DNA of 64,000 bases from Sporolactobacillus terrae DSM 11697 (GTDB lineage: Bacteria; Bacillota; Bacilli; Bacillales; Sporolactobacillaceae). Below the pieces are notes generated by a model. That model made no database searches, was not told where the DNA came from, and was given only the letters and a program-made list of their open reading frames with translations. The translations under genes and the position numbers were made by a program. The stretch's first letter is position 1, and each line of letters begins with the position of its first letter. Location of the stretch: positions 1 to 64,000 of the forward strand of contig NZ_JFZC01000100.1 in assembly GCF_000648615.1 (NCBI RefSeq), given 5' to 3'. Below are positions 16,553 through 24,372 of this stretch, in pieces.

Positions 16553-18883
16553 TCACAACTGCATGCGTGTGTAACGCTCCGATGGAACCGTATCAAGAAA
16601 TGGGCTTGCCGCCCCGCTTGAGAGCAAAACCAGTTCATGCATCGCACGCGTACACGCTGTGTAAAAGAGTGTCCGCTCACTTTCATGGCTGTAGTTGCTT
16701 GCCGAAGCATCATAAATGATCGCCGCGTCAAACTCAATACCCTTGGCCAAATAGATCGGAATAATGATAAAGCCCTTGTCAAATTGATACGTTTCTTGCG
16801 TGATCAACTTTACATTCGTCCGATGCTGAAGCAGATCATAAACTTCTCGGCATTCCTTCATTGTTTTTCCAATCAATGCGATGGTTTCATGACCGTTTTG
16901 TTTGAAGTCATCGATCTTATTTAAGATGACCTCTGTTTTCTCTGATTGCTTATGCGTATCAATCCACTCCGGAAGCCTGCCGCTGCGATCAAATGGTTCG
17001 ATAACCTCCCCCATTGGGACAATCGCTCGCGCAAAATTCATAATTTCTTTCGTTGATCGATAACTGCGCAGCAAGGTCAATTTCTGCACGTCGTTCGGGT
17101 CGTATAAGTGCTCCGAAAGCATCGTGTCTTCGCCCAGACTTTGCGCATAGATCGCTTGATTCACATCGCCGAGAATCGTCATTTGGCAGCGCGGAAACGC
17201 CGCCTTCAAAAATGCCAATTGAGCCGGCGAATAGTCCTGCGCCTCGTCAATGATTAAATGGCGGATATCCCGATTACCCTTTCGTCCTTGTATTTTTTCC
17301 TTCATATAGAGGTAAGGTACAGCATCTTCCCAAGGACAATCGCCTTCTTCAAAGCGCATCCGCGTTACGCGGCAAATTGCGTTCCATTCTTTAGGTACGG
17401 CATCCACACTGTATTTCTGATAGAAGATCTCGCTATATACCTTTTGTGTGTTAACAAAATCCAGTTCCTTCACTCGGCGTCTCAACCGTTTCAAGTGCCG
17501 GTTCATCACGATTTTGCGCAGCAGCAACTCTTCTCGATCATAGTCGTCAAAGGTTGCATCACTAAACTGCTTCTCTTGCTGCAGCTTATCAAAGATATTT
17601 TTATAGTCTGATTTGTCGAGAAGACCGGCTTCCTCCAGCACCCAATCTTCCTGGCGTTCATGCTTTGAGAAGATGGCGATACGGCGCAAGAGCCAATCTC
17701 GCACGTGTTCTAGGCGATTGAGCAACGCCCGATCTTGCGGCAGCGCATAGAAATAGCCCTCGATCTCTTTGCCTGAAACAATGATCCGATCACGAAACGC
17801 CACATCACGAAAAAACATTCCGGCACGCTTCAAATGGTCGAGCCAATGATCAATCAGATCGCGATAGGCCAGCGAAGCTTTAAAATGGATCCCCGCAATT
17901 CTGTTCTTAAATTGTGGCCCCTCTTTCATCGTCAGACAAGCTTCTGTCTGATCAAACGGGTTCTCCAGCTGCAGCTCCCCGCCCATTCGTTCCTCAATAA
18001 AGTCTTTGAATGTGGTCTGAATAACATTTTCCTCACCAAGTTCCGGCAGTACCGAGGAAATAAAACTTGAGAAAAGTGGATTCGGTGAAAAGAGCAGCAT
18101 GTTATCCGAACGCAGCGTTTTCCGATAGCGGTACAACAAAAAAGCAACACGTTGCAGCGCAGCTGACGTCTTGCCACTTCCGGCTGCACCTTGAACAATC
18201 AGATAGCGATCTTTCTCATTGCGAATGATTTGGTTTTGTTCGCGTTGAATCGTTGCAACAATGCTTTTCATGTGTGTGGATGCCTTGCCGCTGAGTACTG
18301 CTTGAAGCAACGAATCGCCGATCGTTAACCCGGTATCAAACATTCCTTTGATCTGTCCGTCTCGAATCATAAATTGTCGTTTCAGCGTCATGCTGCCTTC
18401 AACTTCACCATCAAGCGAGCTGTACTTTGCCGGACCCGGTGCATAATCGTAGTACATGCTTGAGATCGGCGCTCGCCAATCATAAATCAGAAAATCCTCA
18501 TTTCGGCTGTCCATTAATGAGCCAATACCAATATAAAGCGGCTCCACCTGATCCTCATACTCCTCGCGAAAATCAATGCGCCCAAAGTAAGGCGTTTCCT
18601 GCAATCGAAACAGCGTTTTGAGCGCTTTCGTCATCTGACCGTGACGTCGCTCACGTTCCGAAAGCAGCTCTGCTTGTTGCTTAATGCTGGCCTGTGTTTC
18701 GTAAACATCATCATTTTCATCGAGATTGACGGTAACATCATCCCAAAAGGTTTTTCTCAGATCGACAATTCTTTTTCTCACTTCGCCCTTTTTGCCTGTG
18801 ATCTTCTCAATTTTTTCTGTGATGACATCGACAACTTCATTGACACGTTCCTGCTCCTGCCTGCGTTCACGTTCCGCCATCAT
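16553..18883 (-). CDS. helD: HelD, RNA polymerase-recycling UvrD-like ATPase
   Basis: 776 residues, close to the Bacillus HelD length. HelD binds RNA polymerase and uses ATP to remove it from nucleic acid after termination or stalling. An N-terminal coiled-coil arm (about 1-100, rich in Glu/Arg/Lys) is followed by a split superfamily-1 motor: Walker A GAAGSGKTSAALQR (about 230), motif II DEAQDYSPAQL, and motif VI YTACTRAMHELVLL near the end. The insertion between motor halves is helical, as in the family. The start ATG follows GAGGTGTTTGC. It stands alone between a convergent kinase gene and a 490-bp gap. Confidence 0.92.
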   Translation of the reverse strand: MMAERERRQEQERVNEVVDVITEKIEKITGKKGEVRKRIVDLRKTFWDDVTVNLDENDDVYETQASIKQQAELLSERERRHGQMTKALKTLFRLQETPYFGRIDFREEYEDQVEPLYIGIGSLMDSRNEDFLIYDWRAPISSMYYDYAPGPAKYSSLDGEVEGSMTLKRQFMIRDGQIKGMFDTGLTIGDSLLQAVLSGKASTHMKSIVATIQREQNQIIRNEKDRYLIVQGAAGSGKTSAALQRVAFLLYRYRKTLRSDNMLLFSPNPLFSSFISSVLPELGEENVIQTTFKDFIEERMGGELQLENPFDQTEACLTMKEGPQFKNRIAGIHFKASLAYRDLIDHWLDHLKRAGMFFRDVAFRDRIIVSGKEIEGYFYALPQDRALLNRLEHVRDWLLRRIAIFSKHERQEDWVLEEAGLLDKSDYKNIFDKLQQEKQFSDATFDDYDREELLLRKIVMNRHLKRLRRRVKELDFVNTQKVYSEIFYQKYSVDAVPKEWNAICRVTRMRFEEGDCPWEDAVPYLYMKEKIQGRKGNRDIRHLIIDEAQDYSPAQLAFLKAAFPRCQMTILGDVNQAIYAQSLGEDTMLSEHLYDPNDVQKLTLLRSYRSTKEIMNFARAIVPMGEVIEPFDRSGRLPEWIDTHKQSEKTEVILNKIDDFKQNGHETIALIGKTMKECREVYDLLQHRTNVKLITQETYQFDKGFIIIPIYLAKGIEFDAAIIYDASASNYSHESERTLFYTACTRAMHELVLLSSGAASPFLDTVPSERYTRMQL

Positions 18884-18949
18884 GCAAACACCTCTTCATT
18901 CAATCATTCAAAAAGCGATGATAATTTTAATAAAATCGATTTATTTCCC

Positions 18950-18983
18950 TTGACAACATTAACTTTTTGTGTTATGTTATAAT
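18950..18983 (+). promoter_or_regulatory. Strong sigma-A-type promoter facing a short structured transcript
   Basis: Consensus TTGACA at 18950-18955, 17 bp, then TATGTT at 18973-18978 with an extended TGT before it; a perfect TATAAT overlaps at 18978-18983. No gene start follows within 390 bp. Confidence 0.6.
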
Positions 18984-18989
18984 TTGGTT

Positions 18990-19070
18990 TTGTTGTATAG
19001 ATTTTCATTGAGTAATAACTATAACATGCACGGATTGAAACTTCAATACTCATGTACCGTTGTGCTTTTT
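18990..19070 (+). ncRNA. Candidate small RNA with terminator
   Basis: Sequence downstream of the strong promoter at 18950. It contains a bulged stem (GTTGTATAG with CTATAAC), a hairpin ATTGAA/TTCAAT, and an imperfect GCACGG/CCGTTGTGC pairing closed by TTTTTC. It matches no riboswitch I recognise, and the next gene begins 300 bp later. The rest of the 18884-19377 gap holds only the cre/operator region next to 19378. Existence and ends are inferred. Confidence 0.3.
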
Positions 19071-19247
19071 CATTTTCTACGATTGATTAACGCATCATTC
19101 TGTTTCGATCATGCATGAAAAAAATCTTTGATGAATAAACACCGGAATCCTTTTTCAAGGTACAAAAAAAAGACGATCTTCATAAATAGATGATGCCACG
19201 TGACGCCTGTCTGTTCAAGTATGTAGCATTTATGGGTGTATTACGCA

Positions 19248-19263
19248 AAAAGCAAACGCTTAC
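19248..19263. promoter_or_regulatory. Probable catabolite-responsive element (cre)
   Basis: AAGCAAACGCTTACTT, read on the other strand as AAGTAAGCGTTTGCTT, fits the pseudo-palindromic CcpA cre pattern with the central CG. It lies about 60 bp upstream of the TATAAT box that serves the gene at 19378. Confidence 0.45.
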
Positions 19264-19298
19264 TTAAAAGAAGCTATTCAAATTCGGACAGACAGTGT

Positions 19299-19326
19299 TT
19301 CGCTATCCTAAGCGAAGGCATATAAT
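19299..19326 (+). promoter_or_regulatory. Operator-like dyad overlapping the promoter of the 19378 gene
   Basis: TTCGCT and AGCGAA form a perfect 6-bp dyad around ATCCTA (19299-19316), followed after four bases by TATAAT (19321-19326). A repressor could bind between the -35 and -10 positions. No matching regulator gene is adjacent. Confidence 0.35.
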
Positions 19327-19377
19327 AAAAAGAGAAATTTCCGCTAGGATCCAAATGACGAGGAGGGGTTCACTTCT

Positions 19378-19770
19378 ATGAAAACAATAAGCAGCATCCA
19401 GGATCTCAGAAAAGCGCAAACTGCCATTGATAATTTCAAGGTCAGCTACCCAAACACTTTTTACCGACTGTTGCACCTTGTGAACTTCACACGCCAGCTT
19501 CAGTTTAAATATGAATACCTGTGCGGCTTAATGCTTGGAAAAGATGCCTATGCCATGCAATATGCTCCCCACTTTGTCCAGAGATCGATTATTGACCTAT
19601 ATAAGAACGAGATCGAGAAGATTCATAAGCATCCGCAAGGTCTGCGTGCTTTGGAACAATTAATGAATGCACATCTTGAAATAGGTTACGAAAATTTCTG
19701 TCTGCTTGTTCGTGGAAAATCACCGGAAGAAATCAAGGGCATCTACTCAAATAATCGGATCATCAAGTGA
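19378..19770 (+). CDS. Hypothetical helical protein
   Basis: 130 residues, start ATG after GAGGAGGGG. I do not recognise the family. The sequence is soluble, mainly helical and rich in aromatic and basic residues (HLVNFTRQLQFKYEYLCGL, PHFVQRSIIDLYKNEIEK), with no signal peptide or membrane segment. It is followed 55 bp later by a small membrane protein on the same strand. The upstream cre-like site and dyad operator suggest sugar-dependent regulation. The good ribosome site and coding-like composition support a real gene. Confidence 0.7.
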   Translation: MKTISSIQDLRKAQTAIDNFKVSYPNTFYRLLHLVNFTRQLQFKYEYLCGLMLGKDAYAMQYAPHFVQRSIIDLYKNEIEKIHKHPQGLRALEQLMNAHLEIGYENFCLLVRGKSPEEIKGIYSNNRIIK

Positions 19771-19825
19771 ATGCCCGTTTTGAGAATCAATGCATTGCTC
19801 ATGAGCACTGAAAGAAGGAAAAGTA

Positions 19826-20308
19826 ATGATATGTGTGCCCGTTTTCTTGAATAGCATTGCATCACCGATCTTTATGTACTATTTTCTCCCCCCAATGATC
19901 GGTATCGCAGCAGCAATCAATCTCATTCTCGATGCATTGATTTTCAGTTTGGCGCTTTTGTTTTTCAATGTGAAAATGACGTTGTCCCGTTTCTTCCGAA
20001 CACTTATCGGTCTATGGTTCGTGAACATGATCGCCAATTCAGCTGCTTCGTTGTTACTCGCATTAATCGGTACAATCCGTTCAAAATACCACTTGTATTT
20101 GATTGATTATTATACCATCTACTCGTCGCCATTCAGTACAATCAGCTTTTTGCTTGCGGTACTATTGGCGGGACTGATCATTTATTGGCTGGGCTATTTC
20201 TACTTGAAGGGGCATTTTTCGCAAAAACAAGCCGCAAGAATGGCGCTTGTCTTTGCGTTGCTTGCGGCTCCCTATCCATTTTTAATTCCTGCTACCTTTT
20301 TTTACTGA
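19826..20308 (+). CDS. Small integral membrane protein, unknown function
   Basis: 160 residues with about four to five hydrophobic helices (near 15-45, 55-80, 105-125, 135-158) joined by short loops and basic ends. The start ATG follows AAGAAGG at about 7 bases. No family is recognised. It probably shares a transcript with the protein at 19378 and could form a unit with it. The gene ends 83 bp before the convergent ybaK-like gene, with no convincing terminator between them. Confidence 0.65.
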   Translation: MICVPVFLNSIASPIFMYYFLPPMIGIAAAINLILDALIFSLALLFFNVKMTLSRFFRTLIGLWFVNMIANSAASLLLALIGTIRSKYHLYLIDYYTIYSSPFSTISFLLAVLLAGLIIYWLGYFYLKGHFSQKQAARMALVFALLAAPYPFLIPATFFY

Positions 20309-20391
20309 CACGATCCTCATGGATGCTCCGCAAGAGGTCGCGCTTGCTTTACCTTTCGATAAACTTCACACTCACTAATCCCTGTTCTTCG

Positions 20392-20874
20392 CTATTTAGT
20401 GATGTCTGCCAAATCGGCATGTGCAGCTTTGATCAAGTCATCCGCGGTCAGAATGATTTGCGTACCCTTCTTGCCGCCGCTGACAATGATATGGTCAAGC
20501 GCACGGGCGGACGCATCGATGACCGTTCGGTACTGTTTTTTCATACCAATCGGCGAACAGCCGCCACGCACATAGCCGGTGTGTTTTTGAATGTCTTTGA
20601 CGTGGATCATTTCCACCTTTTTCTCGGAGACTGTCGCAGCCGCTTTTTTCAGATTTAACGCTTCAGCAACCGGAACAACAAAGACATAGAATTCGCCGCT
20701 GTGTCCTTGTGTGACCAGTGTTTTAAACACAAACTGCGGATCTTCTCCTACTTTCTTTGCAACGGAAACGCCGTCAATCAATCCATCACTAATCGTGTAA
20801 AGCTGCACCTGATAAGGGATGCCCTCTGAATCTAAAAGACGCATCGCGTTCGTTTTCGATTTCGATTTTCCCAT
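20392..20874 (-). CDS. ybaK: YbaK/EbsC-type aminoacyl-tRNA deacylase
   Basis: 160 residues, the usual length for a free-standing YbaK/EbsC domain. Family members hydrolyse Cys-tRNA(Pro) or related misacylated tRNAs in the cytosol. Conserved features include the N-terminal KTNAMRLLDSEGIPYQ region, VFKTLVTQG, the AEALNLKKAA helix carrying the expected Lys, and the GYVRGGCSPIGMKK loop, characteristic of the INS/YbaK fold. It lies alone on the minus strand beside a repeat-rich gap. Confidence 0.9.
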   Translation of the reverse strand: MGKSKSKTNAMRLLDSEGIPYQVQLYTISDGLIDGVSVAKKVGEDPQFVFKTLVTQGHSGEFYVFVVPVAEALNLKKAAATVSEKKVEMIHVKDIQKHTGYVRGGCSPIGMKKQYRTVIDASARALDHIIVSGGKKGTQIILTADDLIKAAHADLADITK

Positions 20875-20983
20875 AAGACCTGCACTCCTTTTACCTGTTC
20901 ATTCTAACATAGGCATCGGGAAGACGCACAATGCCCAGATGGTACTTAACGGCAAGGAAAAAAGCGCCCGGTCCTTACTTCTG

Positions 20984-21106
20984 CAGGATGTGACGACTTT
21001 CGCGTTGCATACAGGACGTACTTTCACAGGATGTGATGACTTTCGCGTTGCATACAGGACGTACTTTCACAGGATGTGATGACTTTCGCGTTGCATACAG
21101 GACGTA
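20984..21106. repeat. 43-bp direct tandem repeat, about 2.9 units
   Basis: Units starting CAGGATGTGA at 20984, 21027 and 21070, 43 bp apart; the second and third are identical and the first differs by one base. No spacers and no dyad typical of CRISPR. Part of the 580-bp gap between ybaK and the PTS-like gene, which otherwise holds the 14-bp repeats, repeat copy C and a terminator. Confidence 0.85.
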
Positions 21107-21118
21107 TGCGTACTTAGC

Positions 21119-21188
21119 GAAAGGTCCTTTAGGAAAGGTCCCTTAAGAAAGTTTCCTTAAGAAAGGTCCTTTAGGAAAGGTCCTTTTG
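21119..21188. repeat. 14-bp direct tandem repeat, five units
   Basis: Five consecutive 14-bp units of the form GAAAGGTCCTTTAG with a few substitutions, directly after the 43-bp array and directly before repeat copy C. Confidence 0.85.
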
Positions 21189-21189
21189 C

Positions 21190-21382
21190 TGCGGCTTTGA
21201 TTCATTGTGCCTGACGGGCACTACAGCCGCTCGCTTGCCGTGGGCGCACCACGAGCCTCCGCAGACAGGCAGGAACCTGCGCGATCTCGCTGGCGCCAGC
21301 GCATCTCCGCTTTGATTCTTAGCCAAGACACTGGTCTATGGGTTTGAAGATGGGGCAAAATCTTATACTTCCTTTTCCTGCA
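21190..21382 (+). repeat. Dispersed intergenic repeat, copy C
   Basis: Carries the central blocks CTCGCTTGCCGTGGGCGCAC and GAGCCTCCGCAGACAGGCAGG and the conserved right arm through GGGGCAAAATCTTATACTT to CTTTTCCTGCAA. It ends at the T-run of the PTS-gene terminator. Confidence 0.8.
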
Positions 21383-21416
21383 AAAAAACCGAAGCGGCCC
21401 CCTTTTCCGCTTCGGT
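21382..21416 (-). terminator. Terminator of the PTS-IIC/PfoR-like gene
   Basis: Perfect 10-bp stem (ACCGAAGCGG/CCGCTTCGGT, 21388-21397 with 21407-21416), then seven T on the minus strand, 39 bp past the stop codon. Confidence 0.85.
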
Positions 21417-21455
21417 CATTTCTATTTATCTATTTCGTAATTTTCTATCTCTTTG

Positions 21456-22502
21456 TTATTGCACTTCCATGTGCAGATCTCCGGCTTTTACCCAACCAGC
21501 GACCTTGATTGCGCGGTAAAGCACATAAGTGATGATGCCGGGGATCAGGATACCCGCAACAACGAAGGCGAGCAGTCCTTTAACCCCCTGAATGGCCAGT
21601 ATGTTCAACGGAGCGATGAATGAACTGAGGCCAAGTCCGCCGAGTTCGTAAGGAACCTGGAAATGAAGGAGCATCGTTGCAATCGGTGCACTAACGATTG
21701 CTGCGACAAATGGAGGAATGACCAGCTTCGGATTTTTCACGAGATTAGGGAATTGTACCTTAGGCGTCACAAGCGCTTGCGCAAAGAAACCGCCGAAATC
21801 ATTTTCTTTAAACGACATCACCGTAAAGCCAACAAATTGTACCGTACATCCAATAAGTGCTGCCGCACTCGAAACCGGATCAAGCTGCAGGGCAATTGCC
21901 AGTGCGGCCGATGACGCCGGGGACATCAGGAAGATGCTCCATACCAGTGCGATGACCATCGATGCAATCAGTGGAGAGCCTTGGACGGAGTTCGTAATCT
22001 GACCGCTCACCCAGTTCAGCGCCGGTGTAACAACAGCTGCCAGGCCGACACCGCAGAGACCGCCGACAAATACGGAACAGAACGGAATCGCCATCATATC
22101 GAATTTCGTTTTGCCACTGATCTTCTTACCAATGTAAGTCGCGATGACTGCCGCAACCACTCCGCTGACCGGCTGCCCCGGTGCAATCGTCAGTACTTGA
22201 GGTGCCGCTGATTGAATCACAATCGCATTCGCACCGATCGCCGCACATGCCATCGCGCTAAACATGGTCAACGTATTCGCCCTGAGCTGATAAGCAATAC
22301 CTGCACCGATTGCCGGGGCGAGCAGAACCTTTGTCGCGCCTCCGATAACCATAAATGGATGATAGCCCGTGAATTTTCCCAGCGTTTCAAAGAGAAGCCC
22401 AATCCCTAATGTTACTAAAATTGCATTTGCAATCCCCGCCGAACACTTATACATTCGATCCATGAAATAATCCTTCATTCTCTGTTTCCTCTCTGTCTTC
22501 AT
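21456..22502 (-). CDS. PTS-IIC-like membrane protein of the PfoR family
   Basis: 348 residues with roughly nine or ten membrane segments and Gly/Ala-rich helices. The sequence fits the PTS_EIIC_2 family, which includes PfoR, a protein linked to perfringolysin O control in Clostridium perfringens. No EIIA, EIIB or HPr-like gene is adjacent, so transport of a phosphorylated sugar cannot be assumed; a sensor or regulatory role is possible. ATG start after AAGGAG (nine bases). It appears to be controlled by an attenuator some 130-320 bp upstream that contains a 22-codon leader ORF. Two similar TGGCGGAA..TTTG boxes lie between attenuator and start. Confidence 0.8.
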   Translation of the reverse strand: MKTERKQRMKDYFMDRMYKCSAGIANAILVTLGIGLLFETLGKFTGYHPFMVIGGATKVLLAPAIGAGIAYQLRANTLTMFSAMACAAIGANAIVIQSAAPQVLTIAPGQPVSGVVAAVIATYIGKKISGKTKFDMMAIPFCSVFVGGLCGVGLAAVVTPALNWVSGQITNSVQGSPLIASMVIALVWSIFLMSPASSAALAIALQLDPVSSAAALIGCTVQFVGFTVMSFKENDFGGFFAQALVTPKVQFPNLVKNPKLVIPPFVAAIVSAPIATMLLHFQVPYELGGLGLSSFIAPLNILAIQGVKGLLAFVVAGILIPGIITYVLYRAIKVAGWVKAGDLHMEVQ

Positions 22503-22635
22503 CCTTTTTCGCTCCTTAATAAATTTTCTCTCATGCAGAAATAATCAAAATATTCCGCCACAAAGAGCCCCAATTGATTTTATAATGCCCTCTTACAGCA
22601 ACAAAGTGTTCCGCCAATGCGTAAAAAAGCCGAAT

Positions 22636-22663
22636 AAAAAAACCTACCCGCGTTCCGGATAGG
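22636..22663 (-). terminator. Attenuator terminator in the leader of the PfoR-like gene
   Basis: CCTATCC pairs with GGGTAGG (one G-T) around GGAACGC, followed by seven T on the minus strand. It ends about 130 bp before the PfoR-like start codon, inside the leader, so it would stop transcription before that gene. Confidence 0.7.
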
Positions 22664-22773
22664 CGCCTCTGCGATTGCTTGAGGGCCTACTTTTAAAGAT
22701 GAAAAGCTGGACTCAAACAATTCCATTATGAAAACAATGGTCTTTGTTTCAGTCCTTCATGTGCGCAATCGCA
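22660..22773 (-). promoter_or_regulatory. Leader RNA with mutually exclusive pairings (attenuator)
   Basis: Three pairings are visible on the minus strand. (1) TGCGATTGC at the end of the leader ORF (22765-22773) pairs perfectly with GCAATCGCA (22670-22678). (2) Between them GGACT...AGTCC, AAACAA/TTGTTT and CCATT/AATGG form one long hairpin (22709-22755). (3) TAGGCCCTC (22681-22689) can pair with GAGGCGCCTA (22660-22669), with the 22670-22678 segment as its loop; this overlaps the left arm of the terminator. So pairing 1 should favour termination and pairing 3 read-through. Translation of the leader ORF would mask its end and decide between them. Confidence 0.55.
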
Positions 22774-22825
22774 AAATAATTCGAATCAAGCCGTTCACTA
22801 CTATGCGGTTAACACGATGTGCCAT
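22757..22825 (-). CDS. 22-residue leader peptide
   Basis: ATG start eight bases after AGGAG, product MAHRVNRIVVNGLIRIILR plus three residues, with five Arg and ten Ile/Val/Leu. Too short for a domain. Its last codons form one arm of the attenuator pairing, which fits a regulatory leader ORF whose translation controls the downstream PfoR-like gene. A free-standing cationic, membrane-active peptide is the alternative. Confidence 0.5.
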   Translation of the reverse strand: MAHRVNRIVVNGLIRIILRLRT

Positions 22826-22866
22826 GATTCTCACTCCTGTTTTCTGACTTTTTGTGGTTGACACTG

Positions 22867-22895
22867 ATATTATCAGAATTTTGATCACTTGTAAA
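22867..22895 (-). promoter_or_regulatory. Promoter of the leader-peptide transcript
   Basis: TTTACA (22890-22895) and TAATAT (22867-22872) spaced by 17 bp on the minus strand, with an extended TGA before the -10. The -10 lies within a perfect dyad CTGATA-A-TATCAG (22864-22876), a possible operator. The rest of the gap up to 23000 shows no gene. Confidence 0.55.
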
Positions 22896-23000
22896 TACCC
22901 AATCTACGTTTTAATTAAAAATTTTCTGTGAATAATACATGAACATTAAGAATCGCATTAGATCAGGCATAACTCGATCTGATTTGTTAGATTTTCTTAC

Positions 23001-23600
23001 CTAATTGCGCTTTCTTATCTTGGAAACATAAGGATGATCCGTCACCCAGTATCGCCAAGGATAGTTTCGTGCCTCACCGGTGTTCTCAATACCAATACGC
23101 GGCCCCCGACTCACATGCTGAGGGATAAAGCCATGTGCAAGATAAAGTGGCGGCTCGGTGAACCGTCGGCCATAATCGTCACGAGTAATGTTCAGAGCCT
23201 GGGTAAGTTTGCCGGGCCCATTTGTTCGGTCGATGGCACGTGCGACCGGCCTTCGTGAAGCGATAAGCGCCTGTCCGTCTACCGGCTCGACAGCACGAAT
23301 CAGGATGGCCTCAGGCACGCCGATCGGCCCGCTCACTACGTTCACAAGTGTATGGGTATGCATGGTGTAGGTGTAAACATGACCTGCTGAAGAGAACATG
23401 ATTTCCGTTCGTTTCGTCCGTTTATTGCCGAAACTGTGTGCAGCACGATCCATCGCGCCCATGTAGGCCTCGGTCTCAACGATATAGCCGGAAGCCGTGC
23501 CTTGCGCCGATTCTTTGACCAACAAGCAACCAAGCAGTGCCTTGGCTAACGCTTGCGTCGGTTTTTGAAAAAATGTACTCGGTAAAATTTGATCAATCAT
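23001..23600 (-). CDS. 3-methyladenine DNA glycosylase (AAG/MPG family)
   Basis: 199 residues, typical length. Removes alkylated bases to start base-excision repair. Conserved family segments: YIVETEAYMGAMDRAAH with the catalytic Glu of the ETEAY motif, MFSSAGHVYTY, the EAILIRAVEP strand and NGPGKLTQALNI. Its start lies 28 bp after the stop of the upstream dipeptidase gene, so the two probably share a transcript although their functions differ. Confidence 0.92.
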   Translation of the reverse strand: MIDQILPSTFFQKPTQALAKALLGCLLVKESAQGTASGYIVETEAYMGAMDRAAHSFGNKRTKRTEIMFSSAGHVYTYTMHTHTLVNVVSGPIGVPEAILIRAVEPVDGQALIASRRPVARAIDRTNGPGKLTQALNITRDDYGRRFTEPPLYLAHGFIPQHVSRGPRIGIENTGEARNYPWRYWVTDHPYVSKIRKRN

Positions 23601-23628
23601 CCTGAAGCCTCCACCAAGTTATATCGTT

Positions 23629-24279
23629 CTAACGCTCAGGGACAATCCCGCCGTATAGCTGAGTCTCGTGATGCGCCTGTGCCCAAGAACGATCGCCATA
23701 AGAATAATGCCACCATTCCGACGGATTATGCGTGAAGCCGGCATCTTCCATCAATTGTTTTAATCGGCGTCGATTATCCCGCGCTTGCCTTTCCTTAGGA
23801 CTCAGTTCTGTTTTCCCTTCGTAATAGTCCAAATAGGCGACCTCGGTAAAGTCATCAAAATCGGTACCCATCTCAAGCCAGCCTTTCTCATCGGCAAGCG
23901 TCAGATCGATTGCTGCTCCAGTTTGATGCGGTGCCGGTTTCGCAGGGTCGGTTGACGGATAAGCCACAAAACCGGGCATTTCCTTTTTGATCTTTTCCTC
24001 TGAATGCCCTGCTTTGCGAAATTGGGCCACCGTCTGCGTATAGATAAAGCGTTGTGTTTCGAGAGAGCGCCATCCATCAATCAGAACAAGCTTTCGTCCC
24101 TCAGGGAGTTGCGCCGCAATCGCGAGTAGTTTATCCGCAACGCCTTTTCTCAGAAACAAGTCCTCAGCCGTTCCCGGCATTCCTTGCAGAAAATAGGAAG
24201 GGTAAATGGTCATCTTCGAAGAACTGCCGGCCATTGATACCAATGGTTCACTCTGTTTTATAAATGCTTGCTGCATCAT
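23629..24279 (-). CDS. D-Ala-D-Ala dipeptidase, VanX/DdpX family (peptidase M15D)
   Basis: 216 residues. Zinc peptidase of the VanX type, which cleaves D-alanyl-D-alanine in the cytosol. Motifs: DGWRSLETQ, the zinc-ligand set HQTGAAIDL and the catalytic EWWHYSYGD. No signal peptide, as for cytosolic VanX. No vanH/vanA ligase genes are near, so a role in D-amino acid recycling or peptidoglycan turnover is more likely than glycopeptide resistance. The start ATG follows GAGGAGG at seven bases. Confidence 0.9.
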   Translation of the reverse strand: MMQQAFIKQSEPLVSMAGSSSKMTIYPSYFLQGMPGTAEDLFLRKGVADKLLAIAAQLPEGRKLVLIDGWRSLETQRFIYTQTVAQFRKAGHSEEKIKKEMPGFVAYPSTDPAKPAPHQTGAAIDLTLADEKGWLEMGTDFDDFTEVAYLDYYEGKTELSPKERQARDNRRRLKQLMEDAGFTHNPSEWWHYSYGDRSWAQAHHETQLYGGIVPER

Positions 24280-24372
24280 GTTCCCTCCTCAACCTTTCTT
24301 CCATTTATTTGTTCTTTAATTCACTCAAAGCGTCGCCTTTACCTACCCATTCGGCCGGAATACCGACACGGA

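Noticed and set aside
20984-21106. Direct repeats considered as a CRISPR array
   Set aside because: Units are contiguous with no spacers, and no cas genes are present.
23629-24279. VanX-like gene considered as a vancomycin-resistance marker
   Set aside because: No vanH, vanA/B ligase or vanRS genes are near; neighbours are a DNA glycosylase and a J-domain protein.
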